Shown here in pieces: positions 53,113 to 62,198 of a stretch of 64,000 bases of DNA. Position numbers and translations under genes: made by a program. The notes below the pieces were generated by a model. The model did no database searches, had not been told where the DNA came from, and saw nothing but the letters and a program-made list of their open reading frames with translations. Position 1 is the stretch's first letter; each line of letters begins with the position of its first letter. Source of the stretch: Ewingella sp049889095. Its GTDB lineage: Bacteria; Pseudomonadota; Gammaproteobacteria; Enterobacterales; Enterobacteriaceae. The DNA is taken from the NCBI GenBank assembly GCA_049889095.1, contig JBLJFK010000001.1; one strand, written 5' to 3'.

Positions 53113-54404
53113 TTTCGCTGACCACGCTCTGGCACTATCTGCGCACCCGACGTTTAACGTTTCGTGACCGCAACGCGCTGCTGGTCTGGCAACAGAAAAA
53201 ACTCCGTCAGTTTGCCCGCCGGACACTCTCTCACAGCCCATGGTTTCGTGAATACCAACCCGCACATCATCATGACTGGCCGATAATGAACAAGGCGCTG
53301 ATGATGGCCAATTTCAACCAAATGAATACTGCCGGGCTAGATAAAGAGGCACTGCTGGCCTGCGCGCAGCGGGCGGAACAAGACCGCGATTTTACGCCAC
53401 AGGTGAGAGGTTTTAGCGTTGGGTTGTCTTCCGGCACCTCAGGCCAGCGTGGGTTGTTTGTCGTCAGCAATCATGAACAGCAGATGTGGGCAGGTGGAAT
53501 GCTGGCAAAAATGCTGCCAGAGGGTTTTCGCCGTGGGGAACGCGTTGCGATGTTTCTGCGTGCAGATAATCATCTTTATCACAGCGTCAATAACCGCTGG
53601 CTGAGCCTGGAATTTTTCGACCTGTTCTCACCTTTCGACCAACAAATTGCCCGACTCCAGCAGTTCGCCCCAACAATCATCGTTGCCCCGGCACAGGTCC
53701 TGCGGCAACTGGCGCTGGCGGTAACGAATCAGCAGTTGAACGTAACGGTCAACAAAGTGATTTCCGTCGCAGAGGTGCTCACGCCACAGGATCATCAGCT
53801 GTTAGAACAGGTTTTTCATCAGGTTGGCGAAGTTTACCAGGCAACAGAAGGCTTTCTTGCCGCGACCTGTGAGCTGGGGACATTGCATCTGAACGAAGAA
53901 TTTATTCACGTCGAGCCGGAGTGGATCGATGAATATCGCTTTGTTCCGGTGATCACCGACTTTACCCGCCATACACAGCCCATTGTTCGCTACCGCCTGG
54001 ATGATGTACTGGTTAAACGCCAGCAACCTTGCCTCTGCGGCCGGGTAACGCTGGCACTGGAGCGCATTGAAGGTCGCTGTGATGACTGGCTGGTATTGCC
54101 AGGAACGGAACAAGAAGCAGAGAGAGTGATGTTTGCCGATGCCTGCAACCGCGTGCTGGCTAATGCGTTGCCGCTCACTGCCGATTACCGGCTGGTACAA
54201 CACAATACGCGGGAATTGCACCTGCACAGCGACTGTAGTGATGCAGAACTTGAGTACTGTAAAACGCAACTGGAAAAGTATTTCGCGGTGCAGGGAGTCG
54301 ATGTCGAGCTATTGCAATGGGTATTACAAGCAGGGGAAATCTCGCAGAATTTCATGCATAAGAAACGACGGATAATGCGTAGCAAGGAGACCCGCAATGC
54401 GTGA
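53109..54404 (+). CDS. Adenylate-forming enzyme, PaaK/CoF synthetase-like
   Basis: The 431-residue protein belongs to the ANL superfamily branch of phenylacetate-CoA ligase and coenzyme F390 synthetase. The phosphate loop is SSGTSGQRG at 107-115, and QATEGFLA and VRYRLDD are the expected A5- and A7-like motifs. It should activate a carboxylate as acyl-AMP, perhaps the fatty acyl or beta-hydroxy acid product of the operon (compare OleC, which closes beta-lactones). No carrier protein is encoded next to it. Coupled by ATGA upstream and by an eight-base overlap downstream. Confidence 0.8.
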   Translation: MISLTTLWHYLRTRRLTFRDRNALLVWQQKKLRQFARRTLSHSPWFREYQPAHHHDWPIMNKALMMANFNQMNTAGLDKEALLACAQRAEQDRDFTPQVRGFSVGLSSGTSGQRGLFVVSNHEQQMWAGGMLAKMLPEGFRRGERVAMFLRADNHLYHSVNNRWLSLEFFDLFSPFDQQIARLQQFAPTIIVAPAQVLRQLALAVTNQQLNVTVNKVISVAEVLTPQDHQLLEQVFHQVGEVYQATEGFLAATCELGTLHLNEEFIHVEPEWIDEYRFVPVITDFTRHTQPIVRYRLDDVLVKRQQPCLCGRVTLALERIEGRCDDWLVLPGTEQEAERVMFADACNRVLANALPLTADYRLVQHNTRELHLHSDCSDAELEYCKTQLEKYFAVQGVDVELLQWVLQAGEISQNFMHKKRRIMRSKETRNA

Positions 54405-55008
54405 TCGCTTATGGTACTTGTTGACAGGCTGGGGCGCCGTCGGCGTGGTTTACAACCTCACCGATACCTTGCAACGCTCAGGAACCGTGCTCTCTCCGTC
54501 ATTTATCGACCAGATGGTCACCTTTAATCCCATCGGTATCTGGTTCTATTTTTCTTTTTTCCTGATTATTCCGCTGGCCTATCTGACCTGCCCGGTCTGG
54601 CGGTTACGCTGGCTACGCAATGCCATGGTGATCACCGCACTGTGTTCCGGTGCGGTCTATCTGCTGTGGCCAACCACCTTGCTTTACCCGACGTTTGTCC
54701 CTGATTCATCACTCAGCGCGAAAATGCTGGCCCAGCTTGTTCAGGTTGATTCAGCTCAAAACTGCCTGCCTTCACTCCACATGGCACTTACCGTATTAGC
54801 AGTGTGGGCCATGAGCCGCCGTGAACGTCCGCTAAGAACGGGGCTTTATCTGTTGTGGGGGCTGGCGATCGGTTTCTCTATTTTACAGTTGCGCCGTCAT
54901 CTGTTTGTCGATTTACTGAGCGGTACAGCATTGGCAGTGGGCACCGGCGCGCTGTTATGGCGTGTTGTCAGACCGGCACGAACGACATCACAAGGAAAAA
55001 TCCCATGA
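54397..55008 (+). CDS. PAP2-superfamily membrane phosphatase/phosphotransferase
   Basis: The 203-residue protein has about six membrane helices. The PAP2 motifs are reduced but recognisable: LPSLHMA (P125-S-L-H128) and RRHLFVD (H168 and D172). The plan resembles the inositolphosphorylceramide synthase-type branch more than lipid A or undecaprenyl phosphatases. It may dephosphorylate or transfer a head group of the lipid made by the operon. ATGA overlap with the next gene. Confidence 0.78.
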   Translation: MRDRLWYLLTGWGAVGVVYNLTDTLQRSGTVLSPSFIDQMVTFNPIGIWFYFSFFLIIPLAYLTCPVWRLRWLRNAMVITALCSGAVYLLWPTTLLYPTFVPDSSLSAKMLAQLVQVDSAQNCLPSLHMALTVLAVWAMSRRERPLRTGLYLLWGLAIGFSILQLRRHLFVDLLSGTALAVGTGALLWRVVRPARTTSQGKIP

Positions 55009-56132
55009 CGGATTTGATTATTCCCATCATCTTTATGCTGGTTGTCGTTACGGGTGAAGCCTTGATATTACAAGTCATACGCAAAGAACCGGTGAACTGG
55101 CGTGACGTGATTTTTAACCTTAATTCCGGCCATATCATGCTGTGGCTTTTCCGTGGATTGGAGATATTTTGTTATGGAATGGTGGCCGCACATTTCAGCC
55201 TGAACGGGTTGAGTCACTGGCCTGCACCGCTGGTCTGGCTGTTTGCTTTGTTGGCATGGGACTTCGGTTTTTACTGGTTGCACCGTTTACATCACCGGCT
55301 TGGCGCACTGTGGGCAGTACACGTGGTTCATCATCAGGGGGAGCATTTTAATTTGTCTCTCGGGGTGCGTAATTCGTGGTACTCCTCCCTGACTTCAATT
55401 CCTTTCTTTATGCTGCTGGCTATTGTCGGCGTGCCGTTGTCCGTTTTTATCAGCGTGTCGCTGCTGCACTACACGTTACAGCTGTTTAACCATAATGCCC
55501 TGACCCCGAAGTTAGGTTTTCTTGAGAAAATATTTGTGACACCGTCACATCATCGAATCCATCATGTAAACGACCGTTTTTACTCGGATAAAAACTTCGG
55601 CGGCAGTTTTATTTTCTGGGATAAATGGTTCGGGACGTTCTGTCCGGCGCTACCTGAAGGCGATTTCAGCTACGGTGCAGGTAAAGAGCGCCACTCGGAA
55701 AACCCATTCTGGGCCAGCAATCAGCCCTTCTTCCGCTATCTAAAATGGCCCTTCCGCGCTAAGCAGAAAACAGCACAGTTTCACTGCTCAGTCGCCAGTT
55801 TGTTTATTGGCGCAATGCTGCTGTTCTCGCTGGTGATTGGCTATGTCTACCGGTTTGGCTACGGCTACGACACGATGGCCCTGCCGCAAATCAGTCTGTT
55901 TTTGCTGCTGGCGGCAGGGACTCTGGCGCTCGGCGGGATCTCAGAAGGTCGGCGCTGGGGCGTCGTGCTGTGGCTGGCCATCACCCTGAGCCTGCCGTTT
56001 ATTTTCATCGCACTGCTGCACTGGCGTGATTCGTTTTGGTTGCTGATGATGCCGCTCGCTGCGCTGCACGCCGTCACGCTGGCATTAGGCCTGGGTCGCA
56101 GTCAGTTATCTCAGATAGCCAATCATGAGTAA
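55005..56132 (+). CDS. Sterol desaturase / fatty acid hydroxylase family membrane di-iron enzyme
   Basis: From the ATG at 55005 (CAAGGA upstream) the protein is 375 residues; the frame is open to 54855 but that part overlaps the PAP2 gene. The eight-histidine di-iron cluster is present: H93-x2-HH (HRLHH), H106-x2-HH (HVVHH) and H182-HxxHH (HHRIHH). An extra C-terminal part with three or four membrane helices (about 270-370) is unusual for the family. The enzyme would hydroxylate or desaturate a membrane lipid using O2. Confidence 0.87.
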   Translation: MTDLIIPIIFMLVVVTGEALILQVIRKEPVNWRDVIFNLNSGHIMLWLFRGLEIFCYGMVAAHFSLNGLSHWPAPLVWLFALLAWDFGFYWLHRLHHRLGALWAVHVVHHQGEHFNLSLGVRNSWYSSLTSIPFFMLLAIVGVPLSVFISVSLLHYTLQLFNHNALTPKLGFLEKIFVTPSHHRIHHVNDRFYSDKNFGGSFIFWDKWFGTFCPALPEGDFSYGAGKERHSENPFWASNQPFFRYLKWPFRAKQKTAQFHCSVASLFIGAMLLFSLVIGYVYRFGYGYDTMALPQISLFLLLAAGTLALGGISEGRRWGVVLWLAITLSLPFIFIALLHWRDSFWLLMMPLAALHAVTLALGLGRSQLSQIANHE

Positions 56133-57258
56133 ATCATCAGAGATGCCGGTATTTATGCCGGACGGTGAACAGGCATTTCATCGCCAGTTGCACCGCGAAG
56201 CCCAGGCGTACCTTAAACAGCAACAGGATCACCGTTTCGCAGACGGTGCTCATCTTTGCAAAGCCTTGCTGCTGGCGCTGCTATGCGTTGGCGGCTACCT
56301 CATCTGTCTGACACAGCAAAGCAGTTGGGGCTTCTTCGGTGGGTATTTGCTGTTTGTGATGATGGGCATGTTACTGAACGTCAATGTTAATCATGACGCC
56401 TCACACAACGTGTTTTTACGCAGCCCACGCGCCAACCGAATTATTGGACGCCTGGTGACGCTACCGCTGGGTGTTGATCCGGACTTCTGGCGCTTACGCC
56501 ACGTCGAGTTTCATCACCGTTACGCCAATGTAGAACACTATGATCTGGACACCGAAGAGAACGGCTTCTTCCGTCAGAGCCCTTATCAGCAGCACCGTGC
56601 TTATATGCGTTTTCAGCACCTTTACTGGCCGCTGATTGCTGCCCTTTCGCTGCCCTATATTGCCTGGATATTTGACTGGTCAGACAGACTGGGGAAAACG
56701 CCGCTGGCACAAAAAGGTGCCCTGCCAGGCAAGCGGGGCTGGTTCCTATTTACCGCCGCCAAAATAGGGCATCTGCTATTAGTGCTGGTGATCCCGCTCT
56801 GGGCAGCATATGCCCATGGTATCGGCACCGGCGTGGTGATTACCAGCTATGTGATCAGTCAGATGATTGCCTCATTGATGGTGGTATTTTTACTGTTGGG
56901 TACCCATTGGGCGCAGGCTGAGTTTTTCGATGCCCCAACCAACGGACGAATGCCACAGGGCTGGTATAAACATAATTTTGCCACTGCCTGTGACTGGCAG
57001 CCTTCACCGTTATGGCTGCAAAATTGGTTTGGTATGCTTAACCTGCATCTGACACACCATCTTTTCCCCGGCTGGCACCATCGCCACTGCCCCGCGCTGG
57101 CAAAAATCATTGCACACGTAGCCCACCAGCACGGCATGAATTACCGTTGTATCAGCTATCGTCAACTCATGCGCGAACAGCAGCAATTCCTTAAAGCCAT
57201 GGGCAGCGGAAATGATCGGCGGACCGGTCATACGGAGAGTCCATGGCAGCCGAAGTAA
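56125..57258 (+). CDS. Membrane fatty acid desaturase (first of a tandem pair)
   Basis: The 377-residue membrane protein has the three histidine boxes of the acyl-lipid/acyl-CoA desaturase superfamily: HDASH at 90-94, HVEFHH at 126-131 and HLTHH at 308-312, with the NVEHYDLDTEE segment typical of linoleoyl-CoA-type (COG3239) enzymes. It starts inside the hydroxylase gene (8-base overlap). The boxes lie at exactly the same residue numbers as in the next gene, so the two arose by tandem duplication. It should insert a double bond in an acyl chain. Confidence 0.88.
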   Translation: MSKSSEMPVFMPDGEQAFHRQLHREAQAYLKQQQDHRFADGAHLCKALLLALLCVGGYLICLTQQSSWGFFGGYLLFVMMGMLLNVNVNHDASHNVFLRSPRANRIIGRLVTLPLGVDPDFWRLRHVEFHHRYANVEHYDLDTEENGFFRQSPYQQHRAYMRFQHLYWPLIAALSLPYIAWIFDWSDRLGKTPLAQKGALPGKRGWFLFTAAKIGHLLLVLVIPLWAAYAHGIGTGVVITSYVISQMIASLMVVFLLLGTHWAQAEFFDAPTNGRMPQGWYKHNFATACDWQPSPLWLQNWFGMLNLHLTHHLFPGWHHRHCPALAKIIAHVAHQHGMNYRCISYRQLMREQQQFLKAMGSGNDRRTGHTESPWQPK

Positions 57259-58379
57259 AGGCCCCAACCTATCAGCAGCGTGACGATCTGGCCCTGCATC
57301 GGGATCTGATACAGGCAGCGAACCGCTATCTGCTCGACAAGAATGACCACCGCTTCGCCGATGGCTGGATGATCGGTAAATTACTTTTCCTGGTGGCACT
57401 TTGCGGGCTGTTTTACGGTTGGAGCCTGACGGCAGGCAGCACTCTGGGTTTTGCCTGCGGATATATTAGCTTTATTTTTACCGCCATGATGCTGGCAATA
57501 AATGCCGTTCACGATGCTTCACATAATGCTTTCTTTCGCCAGCAGTGGGCTAATCGGGCGCTCAACATGGTGATTTGTATTCCACTGGGGCTGGATCCGG
57601 ATTGCTGGCGGGTACGGCACGTTGAGTGTCACCATGCGCACCTCAATGTGAAAGGTTTCGATCTGGATATCGAAGAAAACGGCGTGCTGCGCCAGACACC
57701 TTTTCAGCGAATAAAAGGCTTTATGCGCGCCCAGCAATACTATTGGCCGTTTGTCGCTGCCCTGACCTTCCCCTGCATTATCTGGTTTTTTGACTGGTAT
57801 GACTGCGCCGGAAAGACCCGCGTAAAACCACGAATGCGTTACCATGGAGTGACCGGCTGGAGTATTTTCCTTACCGCAAAAGCCCTGCACCTGCTTTTGA
57901 CACTCGCGGTTCCTTACTGGTTTCTTCGCCAGCAGGGAATGAGCGCCGAGGTGCTGCTGCTGTGCTATTTAGGCAGCCAGATGCTCTCATCGCTGATTTT
58001 TGTGGTGCTTATTTTAGGATCCCATTGGGCGATGGGCACTTTTTACGATATGCCTGCTGATGGGAAATTCAAACATGGGCGCTATCGCCATGTGTTCGCC
58101 ACCACCATTGATTGGGTACCGCGTCCGCGTCAGGCTTCCTACTGGCTTGGAGAACTGAACCGGCATTTGACGCACCATATTTTCCCTAACTGGAATCATC
58201 GTCATTATTCCGCGCTATCAGACATTATTGCAGACGTCGCACCACGACATGGGGTGACATATCACTGCGTTTCGTTGGGGGATATACTGGCCGCTCAGCA
58301 GCGTTTCCTGCGAGCGATGGGACGGGGTTTACCTGCTGACGGACCATTAAAAACGCCGCATAAGCGACGTTCAAATTAA
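57243..58379 (+). CDS. Membrane fatty acid desaturase (second of a tandem pair)
   Basis: The 378-residue protein has boxes HDASH (90-94), HVECHH (126-131) and HLTHH (308-312), identical in position to the first copy but with a diverged sequence, so they probably act at different chain positions or substrates. It overlaps the first copy by 16 bases. It converges on flhE, and the two stop codons share two bases (58377-58378), leaving no room for a separate terminator. Confidence 0.88.
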   Translation: MAAEVKAPTYQQRDDLALHRDLIQAANRYLLDKNDHRFADGWMIGKLLFLVALCGLFYGWSLTAGSTLGFACGYISFIFTAMMLAINAVHDASHNAFFRQQWANRALNMVICIPLGLDPDCWRVRHVECHHAHLNVKGFDLDIEENGVLRQTPFQRIKGFMRAQQYYWPFVAALTFPCIIWFFDWYDCAGKTRVKPRMRYHGVTGWSIFLTAKALHLLLTLAVPYWFLRQQGMSAEVLLLCYLGSQMLSSLIFVVLILGSHWAMGTFYDMPADGKFKHGRYRHVFATTIDWVPRPRQASYWLGELNRHLTHHIFPNWNHRHYSALSDIIADVAPRHGVTYHCVSLGDILAAQQRFLRAMGRGLPADGPLKTPHKRRSN

Positions 58380-58795
58380 CGATAATTCACCATCACCTGC
58401 TGGCTGACGATGCGCAGCGGCGGATTGAGCCTGCCTTTACCTTCGACATAAAACACCAGCCGGAAAGGGGCTTGTGCTGATTGACCGTAGAATGCACGGG
58501 TACTGCCACTGGCGGCATCAAGCTGAGCACAGCGATTATTGGTATTGCACAATCTGACCTGCAACCCCGCAGGTTGCGGGCCGAATAAGCGGTAGTTCCA
58601 ACCAACAGATTCAATGGTTGCCGCTGGCGTTTGCATGACGGGCGAGCTGGCAGGTGGATTAAGCGCCGGTGCTGAACTCATCACGCCCCGGTTTTGCAGG
58701 GTCACGCCCTGCCCGCTGTCTGACCACGAACCTGAAGCAGCCAAGAGCGATGTTGACCAACCCACTATCAACAATCCTGCGCAAACCTTGCTCAT
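58376..58795 (-). CDS. flhE: Flagellar protein FlhE
   Basis: The 139-residue periplasmic protein has a signal peptide ending in LLAASG. In other enterobacteria it prevents proton leak through the export gate and affects swarming. It has conserved features such as GWNYRLFGPQP and LRIVSQQVMVNYR. It lies two bases downstream of flhA. Confidence 0.88.
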   Translation of the reverse strand: MSKVCAGLLIVGWSTSLLAASGSWSDSGQGVTLQNRGVMSSAPALNPPASSPVMQTPAATIESVGWNYRLFGPQPAGLQVRLCNTNNRCAQLDAASGSTRAFYGQSAQAPFRLVFYVEGKGRLNPPLRIVSQQVMVNYR

Positions 58796-58797
58796 GC

Positions 58798-60876
58798 TTA
58801 TTCGCCTCCGATGGTCGCGGTCATGCGGATCTGCCGCGTGTCGCTCATTTCCAAATTCGACATCACCGCAATCTGCGGCAGTGAGCGCCGCAGGAAGCGT
58901 GAAAGTAGTGCACGTAATGCATGATTAACCAGCAGAACCGGCGGCGCACCGTTAATTTCCTGACGTTGTAACGCGGCCTGAGCCTGGGTCAACAGACGTT
59001 CAGCAAGGCCGGGTTCCAGCCCACCGCCGCCTTGTAATGCCTGCAATAGCAGGCGTTCAAGCGAGGTATCCAGTCCGATAACCTGCACCTCCCCAGTGCC
59101 AGGGAACCACTGCTGAGTGATGGCACGGCCAAGCGCCACGCGCACCACTGAGGTCAGTTCGTTCGGGTCATTCTGGTTTGGTGCATGTTCGGCCAGGGTT
59201 TCGATAATAGTGCGCATATCGCGAATCGAGATCTTCTCAGCGAGCAGATTCTGCAACACTTTATGCAGCGTAGTGAGGGTTACCACGCCCGGCACGAAGT
59301 CTTCGGTCAGTTTCGGCAGATCTTTGGAGACGCGATCGAGAAGCTCTTGCGTCTCCTGACGCCCGAACAGCTCCTGCGCATGCAGGCTTATCAGGTGGTT
59401 AAGGTGAGTAGCGACCACGGTACTGGCCTCAACCACGGTAAAGCCCTGAATTTGAGCCTGCTCCCGTAGCGCCGGTTCAATCCACACCGCGGCCAAACCG
59501 AAGGCCGGATCTTGTGTGATTTCTCCCGGCAATTCGCCTATCGCGTTGCCAGGGTTAATCGCCATCCAGCGGCCCGGATGCGCTTCACCGGTACCGATTT
59601 CAACGCCCTTCATCATAATGCGATAACCGGCCGGTGGCAGTTCGAGGTTGTCACGAATGTGGATCACCGGCGGCAAATAACCCATCTCCTGCGCGAACTT
59701 CTTGCGAATACTGCGGATACGCCCCAGCAGTTCACCATTCTGCGCATAGTCCACCATCGGGATCAGACGGTATCCGACTTCCATGCCCAGCGAATCCTCC
59801 AGCTGAACGTCAGACCAACTGGCTTCGACCAGCTGTTTGTTGTCGGTGTCGATTGGAGCCACTGCTTGGGCCACGGCCGGTTTTTGTTGTTGACCGCGGG
59901 TCCACCATGCCAGTCCAAGCAGACCACCGGTGAACAACAGGAACACGAAATTCGGCATGCCAGGCACCATCCCGAGCAGCCCCAGCACGCAGGCGCTCAG
60001 CATCATGACGCGCGGATTGCGGAACAGTTGGGTGACCATCTGTTCACCAACGTCTTGATTGGTCCCTACGCGCGTAACGATAACACCGGCCGCCGTGGAG
60101 ATAACCAACGCGGGGATCTGCGCGACCAGACCATCACCGATGGTCAGCAGGGTGTAACTCTCTGCTGCGTGGCCAACATCCATATTGTGTTGCATTACGC
60201 CGACCAGCAAGCCGCCGACCACGTTGATGATCATGATCATCAAGCCCGCGATGGCATCACCGCGCACGAATTTACTGGCACCGTCCATCGAACCGTAAAA
60301 ATCGGCTTCCTGGGTCACTTCGGAACGGCGCTGCTTGGCTTCATCTTCGCCAATTAGCCCGGCGTTGAGGTCGGCATCGATCGCCATTTGTTTACCTGGC
60401 ATCCCGTCGAGCACGAAACGCGCGCCCACTTCAGCAATACGCCCAGCCCCTTTGGTGATCACCATGAAGTTGATCAACACCAGTATGATAAACACCACAA
60501 TACCGATGGCGAAATTGCCGCCGACCAGGAAGTGGCCAAAAGCTTCGACCACCCGCCCCGCTGCTGCCGTACCGGTATGACCTTCCAGCAAAATGATACG
60601 GGTCGAGGCGACGTTGAGTGACAGACGTAGCAAGGTAGAGAACAGCAGAATAGTCGGAAATGCGGCAAATTCGAGGGTGCGCTGCGTGAACATCGCCACC
60701 AACAACACCATAATTGACAGCGCAATGTTGAAGGTAAACAGCAAGTCGAGGATAAACGGTGGTAACGGCAGCACCATCATCGACAGGATGATCAAAATCA
60801 GGATCGGTCCGGCCAGCACCTGCCACTGTGTGTCTTTAAAGCTTGGTAAGCGCAGCAGCGCAGCCAAATTACCCAT
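58798..60876 (-). CDS. flhA: Flagellar export gate protein FlhA
   Basis: The 692-residue protein, same length as E. coli FlhA, has an N-terminal eight-helix membrane domain with the FHIPEP signature (KGAGRIAEVGARFVLDGMPG, then KQMAIDAD) and a C-terminal cytosolic ring domain. It is the proton-driven gate of the flagellar type III apparatus. It overlaps flhB by eight bases. Confidence 0.97.
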   Translation of the reverse strand: MGNLAALLRLPSFKDTQWQVLAGPILILIILSMMVLPLPPFILDLLFTFNIALSIMVLLVAMFTQRTLEFAAFPTILLFSTLLRLSLNVASTRIILLEGHTGTAAAGRVVEAFGHFLVGGNFAIGIVVFIILVLINFMVITKGAGRIAEVGARFVLDGMPGKQMAIDADLNAGLIGEDEAKQRRSEVTQEADFYGSMDGASKFVRGDAIAGLMIMIINVVGGLLVGVMQHNMDVGHAAESYTLLTIGDGLVAQIPALVISTAAGVIVTRVGTNQDVGEQMVTQLFRNPRVMMLSACVLGLLGMVPGMPNFVFLLFTGGLLGLAWWTRGQQQKPAVAQAVAPIDTDNKQLVEASWSDVQLEDSLGMEVGYRLIPMVDYAQNGELLGRIRSIRKKFAQEMGYLPPVIHIRDNLELPPAGYRIMMKGVEIGTGEAHPGRWMAINPGNAIGELPGEITQDPAFGLAAVWIEPALREQAQIQGFTVVEASTVVATHLNHLISLHAQELFGRQETQELLDRVSKDLPKLTEDFVPGVVTLTTLHKVLQNLLAEKISIRDMRTIIETLAEHAPNQNDPNELTSVVRVALGRAITQQWFPGTGEVQVIGLDTSLERLLLQALQGGGGLEPGLAERLLTQAQAALQRQEINGAPPVLLVNHALRALLSRFLRRSLPQIAVMSNLEMSDTRQIRMTATIGGE

Positions 60877-62020
60877 TTATTTCTGTCTCTCCAGCAAAGT
60901 CCAGTGCTTCAGGCACGGGTAAACGTTCAGGTTTCTTCGGAGCCAATCCGCCTTCGCGCTTCCAGCGCTTCAGTTGATAAACCCACGCCAACACTTCTGC
61001 CACGGCGGCGTAGAGCGCGGCGGGGATCTGTTGGCCAATCTCACTATGACGATAAAGCGCACGCGCCAGCGGGGGCGCCTCCAGCATCGGAATTTTGTGT
61101 TCTGCACCCAGCTCTTTAATGCGTAAGGCGACGTCTCCCGCCCCTTTCGCCAGTACTTTTGGTGCACTCATTTTGTTTTCACTGTATTGCAGCGCCACCG
61201 CATAGTGAGTTGGGTTGGTAACAATAACGTCGGCTTTTGGTACATCGGCCATCATGCGCCGTTTGGCCATAGCACGTTGTTGCTGACGGATACGCCCTTT
61301 AACATGAGGGTCACCCTCCTGACTTTTGAATTCGTCGCGAATATCCTGCTTACTCATGCGCAGTTTTTTAATGTGCGACCAGATCTGCCAGAAGACGTCA
61401 AAGCCGACCATCGGCGTCAGTCCCAGCACGATCATCAGCCCGCAAAATATGATCATGTTCAGCGCTTCGCTCAGCGCCGGAATAGTCGGCTGGGCTATCA
61501 GACGCATCATCTCCGGCCAGTGATGCCAAAGATACAGACTGCATATCCAGCCAACAATGGTCGCTTTCAGAATGGCTTTCAACAGTTCAGCCAATACCTG
61601 ACCGGAGAACATTCGCTTGATCCCGGCAACGGGGTCCATGCGACTGAATTTCGGCGCGAAAGATTTTCCGCTGAAGTTCAGCCCGCCCAGCAGTAAAGGT
61701 GCCGCTAACGCAACCAGAATCAGCCCGCCAATCACCGGCAGTAATGCCCACACAGCGCGGCCGAGTAGCGCGGCTATTTGTTGCAGCATCTGACGGTCAT
61801 TACTAATAATATCGTGGTCGAAGTTTAGCCCCTGGGCGATCATCACCGCCAACTGACGGGCCATCGATTCACCGGACATCCACAGCAACGACAGACCGGC
61901 GCCCAGCATCAGCATAGACGTCAGTTCGCGCGAACGCGGGATCTGCCCCTCTTCTCGCGCTTTTTCAAGCTTGTGGGACGTGGGGGCTTCGCTTTTTTCG
62001 ACATCGCTTTCTTCAGCCAC
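60869..62020 (-). CDS. flhB: Flagellar export switch protein FlhB
   Basis: The 383-residue protein has four membrane helices and a cytosolic domain with the autocleavage site NPTH (IVTNPTHYAVALQYS), which switches export from rod/hook to filament substrates. It begins with EKSEAPTSHKLEKAREEGQI. It is first in the flhBAE operon. Confidence 0.97.
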   Translation of the reverse strand: MAEESDVEKSEAPTSHKLEKAREEGQIPRSRELTSMLMLGAGLSLLWMSGESMARQLAVMIAQGLNFDHDIISNDRQMLQQIAALLGRAVWALLPVIGGLILVALAAPLLLGGLNFSGKSFAPKFSRMDPVAGIKRMFSGQVLAELLKAILKATIVGWICSLYLWHHWPEMMRLIAQPTIPALSEALNMIIFCGLMIVLGLTPMVGFDVFWQIWSHIKKLRMSKQDIRDEFKSQEGDPHVKGRIRQQQRAMAKRRMMADVPKADVIVTNPTHYAVALQYSENKMSAPKVLAKGAGDVALRIKELGAEHKIPMLEAPPLARALYRHSEIGQQIPAALYAAVAEVLAWVYQLKRWKREGGLAPKKPERLPVPEALDFAGETEING

Positions 62021-62198
62021 CGGGGGATTCCTGTCTCTTCTGCGGGCATAATTTCACGCATAGCATGACAAAGCTGGCGAAGAGTCATGGATGGAACAAA
62101 GGGGATAAATAGGGGTTATTCATTTGATGAGGAAATTGCGCTTAAAAAACGCGCTCCGTTTACCCACGTTGGCAAACGGAGCGCGTAAGCAGGATGGC
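62021..62198. terminator. cheZ terminator and flhB promoter region
   Basis: On the minus strand the perfect 11-bp stem GCGCTCCGTTT / AAACGGAGCGC (62151-62184) is followed by GTTTTTTAAG, ending the che operon after cheZ. The remaining 130 bases before flhB should carry its class II promoter; no FlhDC site could be identified by eye. Confidence 0.75.

Noticed and set aside
59512..60357. 281-residue rightward ORF inside flhA
   Set aside because: It is antisense to a fully conserved flhA, rich in His/Gln as expected of a reversed GC-rich gene, with no ribosome site or domain.
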